This document shows positions 37,590 to 50,082 of a stretch of 64,000 bases of DNA, piece by piece. The DNA comes from Anastatus disparis (Eukaryota; Arthropoda; Insecta; Hymenoptera; Eupelmidae), in assembly GCA_017163975.1 (NCBI GenBank), contig JAFFSR010000301.1, positions 3,818,001-3,882,000 of the forward strand. The letters are read 5' to 3'. The notes under the pieces were generated by a model. The model made no database searches. It saw only the letters and a list, made by a program, of their open reading frames with translations, and was not told the DNA's origin. Numbering within the stretch: the stretch's first letter is position 1; each line of letters starts with the position of its first letter. A program made the translations under genes and the position numbers.

Positions 37590-38119
37590 AGCTCAACCGC
37601 GAGAGGGCAGCAGTACGAGCAGTATCTGTCATGGCGGTTTATATATATAGATATATTATTATCATTTAGAATATATCTATGTATATGTTTAGTTGTCAAT
37701 GTTTTGATTACAGAACATTGCTTTCATTATAACCTTACGATTTGGTGACTCCGAAAACTTTTTTAAATAAAAGATGAAGTGTAGTGTACCAAATTGTAAA
37801 AATAGTGTGAAATTAAAATTCCCAAAAAATGTTACTGTGCGGTAAAAAATTGTTTAAAGCAATAGGAAGGTTACCGTTTACTCCGAAAACTAACGATGGT
37901 CTTTGCATCAATCATTGTGCTTCAGAGTAGTTTAAATAATTTAAAAAAAATTCTTTATTAATTTTTTGGAAATTTAAATTTTATACTATTTTTACAATTT
38001 TATACACTACACTTTATCTTTTATTTAAAAAAATGTTTGGAGTCACCAAGTCGTAAGGTTATAATGAAAACATTGACAACTAAACATATACATAGATATA
38101 TTCTAAATGATAATATATA

Positions 38120-38158
<39 letters not shown>

Positions 38159-38213
38159 GCCGCCATGACAGATATTACTCGTACTACTGCCCTCTCGCGG
38201 TTGAGCTGGGTGC
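37590..38213. mobile_element. Foldback carrying a decayed THAP gene
   Basis: Terminal arms AGCTCAACCGCGAGAGGGCA and its complement. Arms ~200 bp, including CATGACAGATA and ACCTTACGA. A TA microsatellite (about 38117-38155) lies in the right arm. The centre holds a THAP-like coding remnant, which points to derivation from a THAP-bearing transposon (P or Kolobok type). Confidence 0.75.
37775..37930 (+). pseudogene. THAP-type zinc-finger remnant
   Basis: ATG at 37775 starts MKCSVPNCKNSVKLKFPKN, matching the THAP opening (CX3-4C, then a FPK motif). After a stop at 37844 and a frame change the sequence gives KAIGRLPFTPKTNDGLCINH, matching the THAP WxKAIGR-like helix and the final CxxH. The C2CH ligands are therefore all present but split over two frames. 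THAP domains are known in P-element and Kolobok transposases and in host proteins. The short length and foldback context favour a transposon relic. Confidence 0.6.
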
Positions 38214-38399
38214 TAATTTTAGTAAATCCAATTCAGCGCTAACACTTTTCTTTTTAAATTGTTGCAAAATTTTCTCTTAATTATTGCAATGAACTGTATA
38301 AAAGTAATTTCAGGGAAGTAAATTCATTTATTTGATACTTTTTAGTGTATTTTTATACGCTTTTTTTCCATTTGTGATTCTTGAAAAGCGTGTTTTAAA

Positions 38400-38880
38400 A
38401 TGTTTTTAAAAGCCTTCCACTGGAATGTTTCAATGACAATTATTAACATTTCGCTGAGAGGTAAACGGAGTCTTCTATTCAAGTTTCCATGAAATCTTTT
38501 GGTGCAATGATTCATCAATCTTCCAACGGAATCTTCCTTGGAAGGTTTACGGAAGCTTTCAGGAGCCTTCCATTGGAATTTTTCAATGACAATTATTAAT
38601 ATTTTGCTGAAAGGTAAACGGAGTCTTTCATTTCAGCTTTCATGAAATCTTTCGGTGCAATGATTCATTAATCTTCCAACAGAATCTTCTTTGGAAGGTT
38701 TACGGAATCTTCCAGGAGACTTAGATCAGAATATTCCAGTGAAAATTCCCAACATTTCTCCGAAAGGAAAACGGAGTTTTCTATAAAACTTCCATGAAAT
38801 CTTTTGGTTCAATGATTCATCAATCTTCCAACGGAATCTTCCTTGGAAGGTTTACGGAGGCTTCCAGGGTATCTTCGTAG
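38400..38880. repeat. Tandem repeat, ~152-bp unit, three copies
   Basis: AAACGGAGTC/TT recurs near 38463, 38614 and 38768, each followed by CCATGAAATCTTT and CAATGATTCAT. Continues as GAAATATTTC-rich sequence to ATGCTGTGTGGG at 38998-39009, the end motif also seen near 41560. Confidence 0.7.
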
Positions 38881-39090
38881 AAAGTTTCCTTTCCAATATT
38901 TCAGAAATATTTCTGTTTTCTTCCATGAAGCTTTCATACATATTTCAATGAAATATTCCATTTGCATATTTCGAAATATTCCAATGATATCTTTCATGCT
39001 GTGTGGGTCATTGTTACGAGGTATGGTTTTGTGATTACCATATGTCGGACAAGGGTATGACGTGTTACATAATATTTTTTTATGTATTAA

Positions 39091-39295
39091 GGCGACTTCG
39101 GATTTTAGGTTAGGTTTTATTTTTGAGTTTACAAATTACTCTTTCAATATGTAAAATTTTTCAGATTTTTTAATTTTCCACCATTCTACGGATTATAATA
39201 AATGGTGGAAAATTAAAAAATTCAAAAAATTTTAGAAACTGAAAGAGTAATTTGTAAACTACAAAATGAAATCGAACCGAACTTCCGTAGTCACC
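39091..39295. mobile_element. Small TTAA-flanked hairpin MITE (205 bp)
   Basis: TTAA at 39087-39090 and 39296-39299. Ends GGCGACTTCGGA and GGTGACTACGGA (minus strand). The arms share GTTTACAAATTACTCTTTC, around a centre with CCACCATT. Confidence 0.85.
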
Positions 39296-39699
39296 TTAAA
39301 AGGACAATGACCGACAAAAATATTGTATCTTTACGTCAGACTGACAAAAAAAGATTGATAATTAACCCGTCACCTATGTATGTGTTATATAAAGAACACA
39401 TAGTTCAAAATTATCTTATAAAATTTAAATTTATATTTTGCACAAATGAAACTAATTAGTATAATCAAGCAGACATAGAAAAATACATTCATATTTTTTA
39501 ATTTTTAAAATTATTTTTTTTTTCCAATTTTTGCAGATATTTTTATAAGTACGAAAATGAAAAAAATTAGATTCTTAGAATAATCTAATTTTGCAGCTAT
39601 GTTTGTTATTTTCATAACTTCAAAAATTATACTTTATTTTTGTGTCATCGTGTTTTATACTTCATTTTTGTGTCATTGTGTTTTTTTAATCTTCCGATA

Positions 39700-41566
39700 A
39701 AACCTTGATTTCATGAAATGTTTATCGAAATTCGTTTAAACATTTCATAAAAATCTTTCATGAAATGTTTCTAAAAATTTACTAAAGATCTCACATCAAT
39801 CGAATAAATCGAATACTGAAATATTTATAAAATATTTTATCAAGCTTTCAAGGAACTTTTTACTGAAATATGGCATCTAAGTTTCAAATAAAAAATCTCG
39901 AAATATTCCATAAACCTTTAACAATATTGACGTGCCACATTCTCATTAAAAAAAAAACTACGAAAAAATATTGTTAATACATTTCATCGAAATATCTCAC
40001 GAAATGTTTTTGAAAGCTTTACTAAAGATTTCACATCGGCGATTTTTAAATCTAAAAGAGAAATATTTATGAAATATTTTATCAAACTTTTAACAAAATA
40101 TTGTTGCAGGCTTTCAAATAAAACTTCACAAAATATTTTATAAACCTTTTCACAATATTACTTTGCAAGATTCTCAACTTCTAAGAAAATACGAAAAAAT
40201 TTCGTTAAAACATTTCATTATATTCTTTTACGAAATATTTTTGAAAGCTTTACCAAAGATTTTACATCAGCGATTTCCGAATAAAATAGCAAAATATTTA
40301 TAAAATATTCTATCAAACTTTTAAGAAATATTTCTGTGAAATAATAGATCAATTATAAGTAGAATTATAATATAATCTTGATTTTCTGAAATAAAATTGA
40401 AATTTCACTTAAATCTTTCATGAAATATTTTTATCGATGTTCGAATGATAATGTAATATTTAATTAACATTTCGTAAAGGTTTCCTTGAAATATTTTTAT
40501 CGATGTTCGAATGACAATGTAATATTTAATTAACATTTCGTAAAGGTTTCCTTGAAATATTTGTGCAAATATTACTGAAATATTTCAATAATCTTTCATG
40601 ATAGATTTGTTTGATGGCGATAATGTTGCAGCGAAAGATTGTAGAAATCTTTAATTGCAACTTTTAGAAATATTTTCTTGAAATATTTCAACAATATTCA
40701 TTTGCAAGACTTTTTATTTCCTTTTCCGCCAATAGGAGAACACGCGTTGAATGCGCGTTTTGTCTCCAAGCGGTTAGAGGAGACCTTAGTTAGTATATAA
40801 GGCAAAAACCAGCTGCTTCGTGCAAAGACGCGCAGCGCTTATCTTGTAACAACGTAAATGCGACTAATAAATAAATGGAAAACATGTGTGCGGATATGTA
40901 TCAATGTATATGCATAATGAGTTATAATTTAATATAGTATCATGCAATAAAAGTATGTTTCATAATTACAATTTATGTAAATGCGACTTTATAAGTAATG
41001 TGGATGTGCAATTAATGTAGAAGCGTACTGTGTTATAATATTAAATAATGTTTCCTGAAATAAACTTTAAATCTTTCATAAACATTTCATGAAAGATTTA
41101 TGTTGTTTCCCAAACGTTGCAATGCAATATTATATCAATATTTCTTTAATATTCATTAAAAATATTTACCGAAAATCTTGAGGAAATCTTTCATAAATCT
41201 TTCAAAGAAATATTTATTTGCCGTTGCACAGGCGGACATAGCGAACTTTGAACAACGTTTCAATGAAAAATTTGTGAAATATTTCAAATTTTGCTTGAAA
41301 ATATTTCATAAATATTTCATAAATATTTCATAAATATTTCATGAAAGATTTATATGTTTGTTTAATTGTTGCTTTGAAATATATAATAAATAATTAAGTA
41401 ATATTTCTTTGAAATATTTTTAAGTATATAGTTGAAATCTTTCATAAACATTTCATGAAAGATTTGTGTTGTTTTCTAAATATTGCAATGAATTATTATA
41501 TCAATGAAATATTTCAAATCTTGCTTGCAAATATTTCATAAATATTTCATAAATATTTCATGCTAT
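39700..41566. mobile_element. GAAATATTT-rich low-complexity element with TATA module
   Basis: Dense AAATATTTCATGAAATATTT-type palindromic words throughout, ending CATGCTATGTGGG, an end motif related to CACAGCATGG at 54789. Includes a 66-bp direct repeat (TTATCGATGTTCGAATGA at 40431 and 40497). The only complex sequence inside is the TATA module. The left end is not defined. Confidence 0.55.
40726..40863 (+). promoter_or_regulatory. TATA module, copy A (best preserved)
   Basis: Blocks in order: CCGCCAATAGGAGAAC, GTTGAATGCGCGTTTTGTC, GAGACCTTAGTTAGTATATA at about 40780, then GTAAATGCGA at 40854-40863. Markedly GC-richer than its surroundings. Aligns closely with copy B and more loosely with C, D and E. 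Confidence 0.65.
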
Positions 41567-41570
41567 GTGG

Positions 41571-42419
41571 GTTATGTGTCGTATACGACACATTACAGAA
41601 AATGGGATTATGGATGCTTTAGGTCTCTTAAACTTGCGAAGCGCACCTAGAGGAGCTCAAAATAAGTCAAACATATGAAAAAATATTTACTTTTTAACTG
41701 GGAAAGGGGTCTCGGACTCAACAGGTTAAAATAAAAAATGAAATTTCTAAAAATTTCATTCTTTGTAAAAAAATAAATTTGCAGTGCTAAAAATAATTCA
41801 TGTTTATTTAAAATCATTTTTTTTTTCAATTTTTATTCAAACTTTTTTTAATTGTCTATTAAATCGATATTTTCTTATTTTTTATAATTTAACATTTTAT
41901 CGCTAAAATATACAGCATGAATTCTTTCTTTATAGAGATTTAATTATGAATATTTTTCTAAGATCACATTTTAACCCTCGAAAATGAGCATAAAATGTTA
42001 TTATTTTATCAGCATTACATAAGTAGAAAAACGTTTTATATTGGTTAAAGTAATAGCCATGAAAATTCCCATTTTCAACTCTTCATTTCAAAGCAATAGG
42101 CATAAAATGGTAAAAAGATCGTTTTAATTTCTACTAGGGTATTAGACTGATAAATAATTCTATACATATCACTAAAATATTTCTTTATATAAAACTTAGA
42201 TTTTAGTGTGTACTTATCGATTAAAGAATCGTTATTATTATTATTAGAAATATTAATTCATTGTTCATATTTAAGTATTTATTAAAGTTAGTATTTAATA
42301 ATTAAACTTTTAAGTACATAATTTTTTAAAGGAATTTATAAAAAAATTAAGTATTTTTTAAACACATTGTTAATATAATGTGGGAATGCTTGAAAATCTC
42401 AAATTATAATATTGTAAAA
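41571..42419. other. No gene recognised
   Basis: AT-rich, with a TCGTATACGA palindrome near 41580 and only fortuitous short frames. Confidence 0.5.
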
Positions 42420-43207
42420 CCCCGTTAAAAAAATTCAATTGGATTTTACGATTGGAATTCCAATTGGATTTTGTTGGAAATCCATGTTGGAATTCCAATC
42501 GATTCCAATTGAAAATTCCAATTGAAAATCCAATTAGAAATTCATAATCGAATTCCAATGAGAATTTTAGAAATCCAACGTAAATTTATGGACATTTTTA
42601 AGCAATTGAAATATTTTTTTACATAAAATTTTATTTATGTTTTCATTACGACTTATAAAAATACCTCTGTTCATTGAGTGAAATAGAACGTGAGAAAGAT
42701 CGTTGGTCAGGCCGAATGATCGTCGTTTTAGACCAAATAAAACTACCAGCTTATAAGTTCTAAACTCTTTTATTTTTTTTGTGCGCATTTGCTTGCCGTA
42801 AGAAAGTCAATAGATAGAAAGCGTTGTAGCCTCCTGGCCGCTAATCATTGAATATAAATATACACCTTTATATAATAGTACTAATGATTGAGCGCTAGGC
42901 GGCTACCACGCTTTCTATCTATTAACTCGCTTATGGCAAGCAAATGCGCACAAAAAAATAAAAAAGTTTAGAACTTATAAGCTGGTAGTTTCATTTGGTC
43001 TAAAATGAAGATCATTCGGCCTGCTTTTTCATGTTCTATTTTTCTCAATAAACAGTTATATTTTTATAAGTCGCAATGAAAACATAAATCAAATTTTATA
43101 TGAAAAAATATTTTAATCGCTTAAAAATGTCCATAAATTTACGTTGAATTCCTAAAATTCTCATTGGAATTCCATTGTGAATTTCTAATTGGATTTTTTC
43201 AACGGGG
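42420..43207. mobile_element. Foldback with CCCCGTT ends
   Basis: Ends CCCCGTTAAAAAAATTCAAT and CCCCGTTGAAAAAATCCAAT (minus strand), followed by AATTGGAATTCC-type words. Inner arms (about 42540-42855 and 42870-43175) mirror closely, e.g. GGCCGAATGATC and GCAAATGCGCACAA. Related AATTGGAATT words occur at 37205-37275. Confidence 0.82.
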
Positions 43208-43626
43208 AAGACATACTGCAATTGAGTAAACGAATTTTAGCAAACGAATACAGTAAAAGAAATAAGAAATGATAATAATTTAAAAGTAATAATATTATGT
43301 AATATTTAATAGTGTTAATGATATTAAATAAAACATTAATGAACAACATGCTTTAAGAAAAAATTTCATTTATGATTCATTCATAAAAGTTTTGCTCATT
43401 TTTCTCATATATAAGTTATTAAAATTTTTACCGCTATATATAAATTTTTGTTAAATAAGTTTTACAAATTTAATATATTTATGTTTTATTTAGAATAATT
43501 TAGACATAAAATAATTGTCCTAAGACAATTGAGTTCAACAGGGTACTACTACTTATTTTCAATTAATTTTCTTGTAATTTCCATTAGATTTCGGTAGCAA
43601 TTTTGTCGGCCGCATATTCTAGTGTA
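43208..43626. other. No gene recognised
   Basis: AT-rich spacer with no long frame or inverted repeat seen. Confidence 0.5.
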
Positions 43627-44773
43627 CCCCTGGTAGAAAATTAAGGATAAGATATGCTCAGATAACTAACTGTTGGCTATATCTCGTCGCTACGCAGTCG
43701 CGATAAGTGACCGATAAATACACGATAATATATTAAAGATTACAGAGTTAATATAAAATATAATCACTAAAATAATTAAAATTTTTTTCTTCTGATTCGA
43801 AATAAATTATAAATATTATAATATTCATTATTACAATTCATATGAGTTGTAAATAATTTTGCAATTAAAATCGTTTATAGAAAGCGAATCTGTATATATA
43901 CATGCTGCCCGCGATGGCGCCTGTTTGTACAATCGTAAAATATATCCTATAGTTGTGAATACTGAATGTTAGCTGCGCGCGCATCACTCGACGCTTCGAC
44001 TTCTATAAGCATCTATCTTCATCACTCTATGTGCAGGTTAGATTGACTTGACTTAACTTTAAAATTATTAAAGATGCATATACTGTTATTGTATAGTGTC
44101 AACATTTTCTGTTCTTTATTATATAACTTAAATTTATTTGCGAACATATACAGTATGATTATGAATAAAATATCCATGTAAAATCAGTGAGTGCGAAGTG
44201 CGAGTGAGCGAGTGCATATGTAAACTTAGTGTGAGAGAATACACTGTAAAAGAAAATGGCAAGAAATCACGTCGTTGGTCGACGATTTCAATGCGACCAT
44301 GCACCGTCGATGTTATTTAACATTGTTGAAGCGCAAAATCTAACTGATTTAATCTAAAAATCTTGTGTTCAGTTTACGTGAAATCACGCAAAGCACGTTA
44401 AAATGTCGCCGTTGAACGAAGTTAAATAACCTCGACGGTGCATGGTCGCATTGAAATCGTCGACCAACAACGTGATTTTCTGCTATTTTTTTTACAGTGT
44501 AAGACTGTCCGTTCAGGAACTGAAAAGGAAACAAGGAGTGAACAGCCTTTCTCTTTCTCACTAACTGTGTTCCCATATGCGTGCTCACTCACACTTTGTA
44601 ATATGCTGTTTATGAATATAGTATAATTCAACATTGACCATATTCACCCGATACCATCGCGATAATTCGTTAAGAGTAATGGAGGTTTATCGCGATATCT
44701 AAAAGCATATGATCGCGACTGCCCATAAAATACGGGATGATATACTGAAAATATGCTCAACTTTCTACCAGGG
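43627..44773. mobile_element. CCCCTGGTAGAAA-ended element
   Basis: Left CCCCTGGTAGAAAATTAAGG; right TTTCTACCAGGG. Subterminal CGCGATAA/TTATCGCG words occur on both sides. It contains a GC-richer patch (43905-44010) and a nested hairpin MITE at 44242-44499. The target duplication is not clear. Confidence 0.65.
44242..44499. mobile_element. 258-bp hairpin MITE, TA duplication
   Basis: CACTGTAAAA ends with TA on both sides (44240-44241, 44500-44501). The ~95-bp arms are nearly identical (CGTCGACCAACAACGTGATT and complement). Tc1/mariner-type TA duplication. Confidence 0.9.
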
Positions 44774-44815
44774 ACTCTACATTTTATTTAAAACAGAAAA
44801 AATCCCGGATTGGAC

Positions 44816-45260
44816 ATGTGGTAATCACAAAACCATACCACGTAACAATGACATGTTCCAATTGTCGGACTGAAAAAAATTTGCAGAAAATTTGTCGGAC
44901 ATTATGATCTTATGGTTTCATAATTAATTATCAAGCAATCCCATAAAAATTGGCTATGTGGTCATCGCATAATATAACCCCGTCCTATCGACATAATTCA
45001 AATGGTAGATTCATCTAACGCAGAATTATTTTTGTCGGCCATACATTATTTGATTTTTGTTATAAAAATATCTTTTAGTTCCATGTAAAAAAAAGTATGT
45101 GGTCATTGCATAACAATACATCGTCAAATCGACATGTTTAATAATTAATTCTGAAAAAACGCAGCGGTTTCGACAGTTTTCATAGAAAAGTTTGGCAGAC
45201 TCGACAAAATAAAGCCGCTTACAAAGTTCTAAGTATGTGGTAATCATTTTTGAGAAAGGG
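44816..45260. repeat. ~140-bp degenerate tandem repeat
   Basis: ATGTGGTAAT/ATGTGGTCAT starts near 44816, 44956, 45097 and 45235, with GTCGGAC-like words in each unit. A related fragment (TGTGATTACCATATGTCGGA) is at 39029-39048. Confidence 0.7.
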
Positions 45261-45271
45261 TTCTGTACTGC

Positions 45272-46577
45272 GGACTATATGATTTATTAATTAGTTATTA
45301 ACAAATTAGTGCAAAAAACGCGTTTTTTTTTTGTTTTTTTGCTAATAAAACGTAAACTATTTGACGAATCATTATAGTGTCAATTGGAAAGTTGTAGAGA
45401 ATTAAATTATCAAGAAAACGAGAGGTCAAACGACCCGATCGGTTGATTAGAACCGAAGAAAATTTGGAAAAACCGGAAAATTTTTCATTTTTTAAAAAAA
45501 TTCATAACTCTGTTGTTTATGAATATAAGAGCTGAAATTTGGCACAGTAGTAGATAATTATATCTACTTCTAACATGCCAAAAACAGGTACTATCGGATA
45601 ATTAGTTTCTGCGCAATTGCAATTTTTTTTTTCGGTATTCTTCCCTTCTTTATATTACCGATTGAGAACGTTGTACATACATTTTGAAAACGGTTTTGAA
45701 AACTAGAAACAATATACTATTAAACGTATATTCTAAGTTTTCATTAAAATTGTGTAAAAAAGGTGAACTATGCACTCGAATATCGACGTAAACGGTCGAA
45801 CGCGCGGTACATAGCAAAAAGTGGGGATGGAGGAGAAAGGATATATATAGATATACCAGCTTTTAACTGGCTCGTTCTTGGTGATTCATGCACTTATGTT
45901 AAAATGTTTTTTTTTAATTAGAGTATTTTTTACCGAGGAATCTGATATCCTATTCAGATTTCACGAATAATGAAATCTAAAGGTATTTTCAGATTTCGAA
46001 GTTATATATATATCCTTTCTCCTCCATCTCCACTTTTTGCTGTGTACCGCGCGCTCGACCGTTTACGTCGATGTTTGAGTGCATATTTCACCCTTTTTAC
46101 ACAATTTTAATTAAAACTTAGAATATACGTTTAATAGTATATTGTTTCTAGTTTTAAAAATGTATGTACGACGTTCTCAATCGATAATATAAAGAAGGGA
46201 AGAATACCGAAAAAAAAAAATTGCAATTGCGCAGAAACTAATTATCTGATAGTACTTGCCTTTGGCATGTTAAAAATAGATATAATTATCTACTACTGTG
46301 CCAAATTTCAGCTCTTAATATTCATAAACAACAGAGTAATAAATCAAAAAAAAAAATGAAAAATTTTCCGGTTTTTCCAAATTTTCTTCGGTTCTAATAA
46401 ACCGATCGGGTTGTTTGACCTCTGGTTTTCTTGATAATTTAATTCTCTACAACTTTCCGATTGATACCATAGTGATTTGTCAAATATTTTACGTTTTATT
46501 GGCAAAAAACAAAAAAAAACGAGTTTTTTTGCACTAATTTGTTAATAACTAATTAATAAATCATAGTTGCTAGTCCA
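45272..46577. mobile_element. Large foldback, ~590-bp arms
   Basis: GGACTATATGATTTATTAAT at the left mirrors the sequence ending AGTCC at 46576. The arms correspond almost throughout, e.g. CGAACGCGCGGTACATAGC with GCTGTGTACCGCGCGCTCGA. The ~140-bp centre (45865-46005) has its own ATATATATAGATATA palindrome. No coding sequence. Confidence 0.85.
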
Positions 46578-46799
46578 AAGCATATAAGTAAACATCTATG
46601 AACTATCTTTTAAATGATCGCATACACTGAAAAAAAAACCCGAAGCCAGCGCTGCGAAGTTAATCTGAGCGGTTGCATGCGAACAACATTCGAAGCGAGT
46701 GATTACAGAAAATCGTAATGTATGAATGCGTAACCATGTCGCTGTAAATAATTACGACTTTCTGTGTAAAAGATTACGCTAATCCGAGCAGAGCGCCAC

Positions 46800-47080
46800 A
46801 ACTGTGTTGCGAGCACGCTTGCTCCGACTCTCCGGCATCGCACGTGCAGAAAGCCGAAACCAAGCACTGCGGAAGAGCTGCGAGCTTGCTTGCTCCGACT
46901 CTCCGGCATCGCGCGTGCAGAAAGCCGAGACCAAGCACAGCGGCAGAGCTGCGAGCACGCTCTCTTTGACTCTGCGGTATTTCTCATGCAGAAAGCCGAG
47001 ACCAAGGGTAACGACAGAGTTACAGGCTCGCTCACTTTGAATTTCTGAACATTGACGTACCAAAAGCGAGGCCAAGCACT
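46800..47080. repeat. GC-rich 71-bp tandem repeat, mirrored at 49037-49310
   Basis: AAAGCCGAGACCAAG-like landmarks at 46850, 46921, 46992 and 47063 give a 71-bp period. The other arm carries the same array inverted. Because 71 is not a multiple of 3, every frame is read through, producing ~100-codon frames on both strands that I regard as artefacts. Confidence 0.85.
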
Positions 47081-47704
47081 CTAAACGTTAAAAATTTACA
47101 TTTAAAAAAGCAAAATTTCTTTTTTTTTTCTTTTTTTGTAAGTTTTAACACTTTGTGTGAAGTATAATTTATTTAAGTAAAATTCTATAATATTATAAAA
47201 ATTAAATTTTAATTCATAAAATTTTGTTTAAAATGTTTCTTAACTTAAAATTTGATGTGATATTTTACTTTTACCATTATTCGCCTGAGTATATTAATGT
47301 AATAATGTAAATTTATAATTTTGATTTATTTTTAATGCCTTATTTGTGCGATTATTAGTGCTTTTATACCTTTGAATTAATTTTAACTTTATTTTAATCA
47401 TTCGTTTTTTTATAAATTCGTATTTTTATAAAGCTGATGATGAATAAAATGTACTCGTCAAGCGTAACGATTTCAGTTTCTCTTATAGATGGTAAAGTTA
47501 CAATTCCAATAATTATAAAATTAAACTTAGATAATTCAAAGCGATTTACAAAAAATTTGTCTAAATATTTATAAGTAGTCATTTATTAAGTTATTCTTTA
47601 TAAACTATATGATTGTATTGTTACGAATTTCGTATACGAATGTAGTTCTCTTGGTGTATGGGGGAAGATATGATATTTACAATTGATTTTTATGTCGTCT
47701 AATG

Positions 47705-47745
<41 letters not shown>
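47705..47745. repeat. (ATT)n microsatellite
   Basis: About 13 uninterrupted ATT units in the spacer of the inverted-repeat element. Confidence 0.95.
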
Positions 47746-47749
<4 letters not shown>

Positions 47750-49966
47750 CATGATATCTGATAAAATATTTATTACGTTTTCTTCAAAATTTAATACGTT
47801 TGGAGAACAAATTATTATGATTGATTATAAAATGACTATTTTTCATACTTTTTTATGAATTAAGAAGTTTTCAGTTATTCCCCCGTTGTCGCTAAAATTT
47901 AATTATTCTTTAAAAATAAAAAAAATTAGTTAAGTCGTTAAATAATAAAATAACTTGGGCAGTTATTGTGTATATTGAATGGTAATTTTTCACTAATCAA
48001 GTAAGCTAAAAAATCTACATATTGTAATTTCCAAAAATTCAATTACATTCTAGATATTTCTAACAAAGATGTTTCTATTAAATTTTTATTTTGGTTTGAT
48101 AGTTTTGAATAAAAAATTCATTAAATTATTAATTTTAAGAAAACTTTAAACAATAAAAATATTTCTGTTAAGAAATTTAAGAAAGTTAAAATTTTTATGT
48201 TTTTTTAGCAAAAACATTTTGGTTCGTTTTTGATCAATATGTTTACTTTTCAATTTAATAAATCTCATTTTACTTCAAAGCTACAAAAGAATTAATAAAT
48301 GTACTTAGAACCGGTATATACTTTTTATATCGTTATAAACTTTAAGAAAGTATAAAATTACATTGATCCCTACTCAATTGAATAAATATTATATATCAAA
48401 TATTATAATAAATATCATTTTCTTAAAAATACGTTCAACAATTAACAAATGCAATTAACGCTGCTACTTTTTTGAAATTATTGAATTTAAAATTGGAACT
48501 ACGAACCAAAAATCAATAGTAAATATCTTCCCCCAACGCTAAGCAAACTCTATTTGTATACGAAATTTGTAACAATACAATAATATAGTTTATAAAGAAT
48601 AAGTCAATAATGACTACTTATAAATACTTAAAGAATTTTTTTTCAAATTACTTTGAACTTTCTGAGTTTCAATATGTCCTAATAAATCTATAAATATAAA
48701 AAAAATAAGAAGGATTAAAATAAAGTTAAAATCCATTCAAAGGTATAAAAGCACTAATAATCGCACAAATAAGGCATTAAAAGTAAATCAAAATTATAAA
48801 TTTACATTATTACATTAATATACTCAGGCGAATAATGGTAAAAGTAAAATATCACATCAATTTTTAAGTTAAGAAACATTTTAAACAAAATTTTATGAAT
48901 TAAAATTTAATTTTTATAATATTATAGAATTTTACTTAAATAAATTATACTTCACATAAAGTGTTAAAACTTACAAAAAAAGAAAAGAAAAAGAAATTTT
49001 GCTTTTTTAAATGTAAATTTTTAACGTTTAAAGTGCTTGGCCTCGTTTTTGGTACGTCAATGTTCAGAAATTCAAAGTGAGCGAGCCTGTAACTCTGTCG
49101 TTACCCTTGGTCTCGGCTTTCTGCATGAGAAATGCCGCAGAGTCAAAGAGAGCGTGCTCGCAGCCCTGCCGCTGTGCTTGGTCTCGGCTTTCTACACGCG
49201 CGATGCCGGAGAGTCGGAGCAAGCAAGCTCGCAGCTCTGCCGCAGTGCTTGGTTTCGGCTTTCTGCACGCGCAATGCCGGAGAGTCGGAGCAAGCGTGCT
49301 CGCAACACAGTTGTGGCGCTCTGCTCGGATTAGCGTAATCGTTTACACAGAAAGTCGTAATTATTTACAGCGACATGGTTACGCATTCATACATTACGAT
49401 TTCCTGTAATCGTTCGCTTCGAATGTTGTTCGCATGCAACCGCTCAGATTAACTTCGCAGCGCTGGCTTCGGGTTTTTTTTCAGTGTATTTTGACTGGTC
49501 TATATATTAATGCTTCCGAATAAGCTACCGTAGGAATTTTTTATCACCAACAATGTTCACCTAAAATCGAAATCTTTTACCCGTGATGAATGAAATTTCA
49601 TGCAGAGCTACATAGAATTTCTAGTGATTCGCGTCTCCACTTTTTAGTGTACTTACATGAAATTCAATGACAAAGTACTTTAAACTCCATGTGAAAATGT
49701 ATAAAATTTCAGATGAGTTTTTCTAAACTTAAATTAATGTAGTAGCTTGAATATTCATGTAAAATGAATGAATTTACATGTGAAATCGCATAGAATTTCC
49801 AGCCATTCATACCATTTCCCCCATTTTTTAATGTATGTACTTTACATTTTGTGCAATATACCTAAAATCTTTTAAAGAAGTTTTGTTAATTTGACAGTAA
49901 TGCTATGAAACACACTTTTTTATTTTATAATAAATACTTATATATTGATCAGCTTTACATGGTAAT

Positions 49967-50082
49967 AAGACAGCTGCTGCGCGTGTGTGCCCACAGAAAA
50001 CAGCCGGCTCATATAGTAAGTAAGGTCTCTTCCCACCGTTTCGGGACAAAACGCACATTCAACACGCGTTCTCCTATCGGCA
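49967..50082 (-). promoter_or_regulatory. TATA module, copy B
   Basis: Minus strand: GCCGATAGGAGAACGCGTGT, TTGAATGTGCGTTTTGTC, GAGACCTTACTTACTATATG. Close match to copy A; here the TATA core is TATATGAG. Confidence 0.65.

Larger units (their letters stand above)
46625..49486. mobile_element. Large CACTG inverted-repeat element with ~1-kb arms
   Basis: CACTGAAAAAAAAACCCGAA at the left mirrors the end at 49486, with TA on both sides (46623-46624, 49487-49488). Arms 46625 to about 47690 and about 48510-49486. The outer 450 bp are GC-rich (71-bp repeats) and the inner part is AT-rich. The ~800-bp spacer has an ATT microsatellite and no gene. Confidence 0.9.

Noticed and set aside
40726..40863. 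TATA module as a tRNA-derived SINE promoter
   Set aside because: I see no A-box/B-box pair; the motif looks like a polymerase II TATA region.
44349..44634. Frames of 62-79 codons around 44.4-44.6 kb
   Set aside because: Overlap the TA-flanked hairpin MITE and are palindrome by-products.
46703..47075. 98- and 110-codon frames duplicated at 49037-49409
   Set aside because: Both are translations of the 71-bp repeat in the inverted arms; agreement of the two copies follows from the arms being copies.
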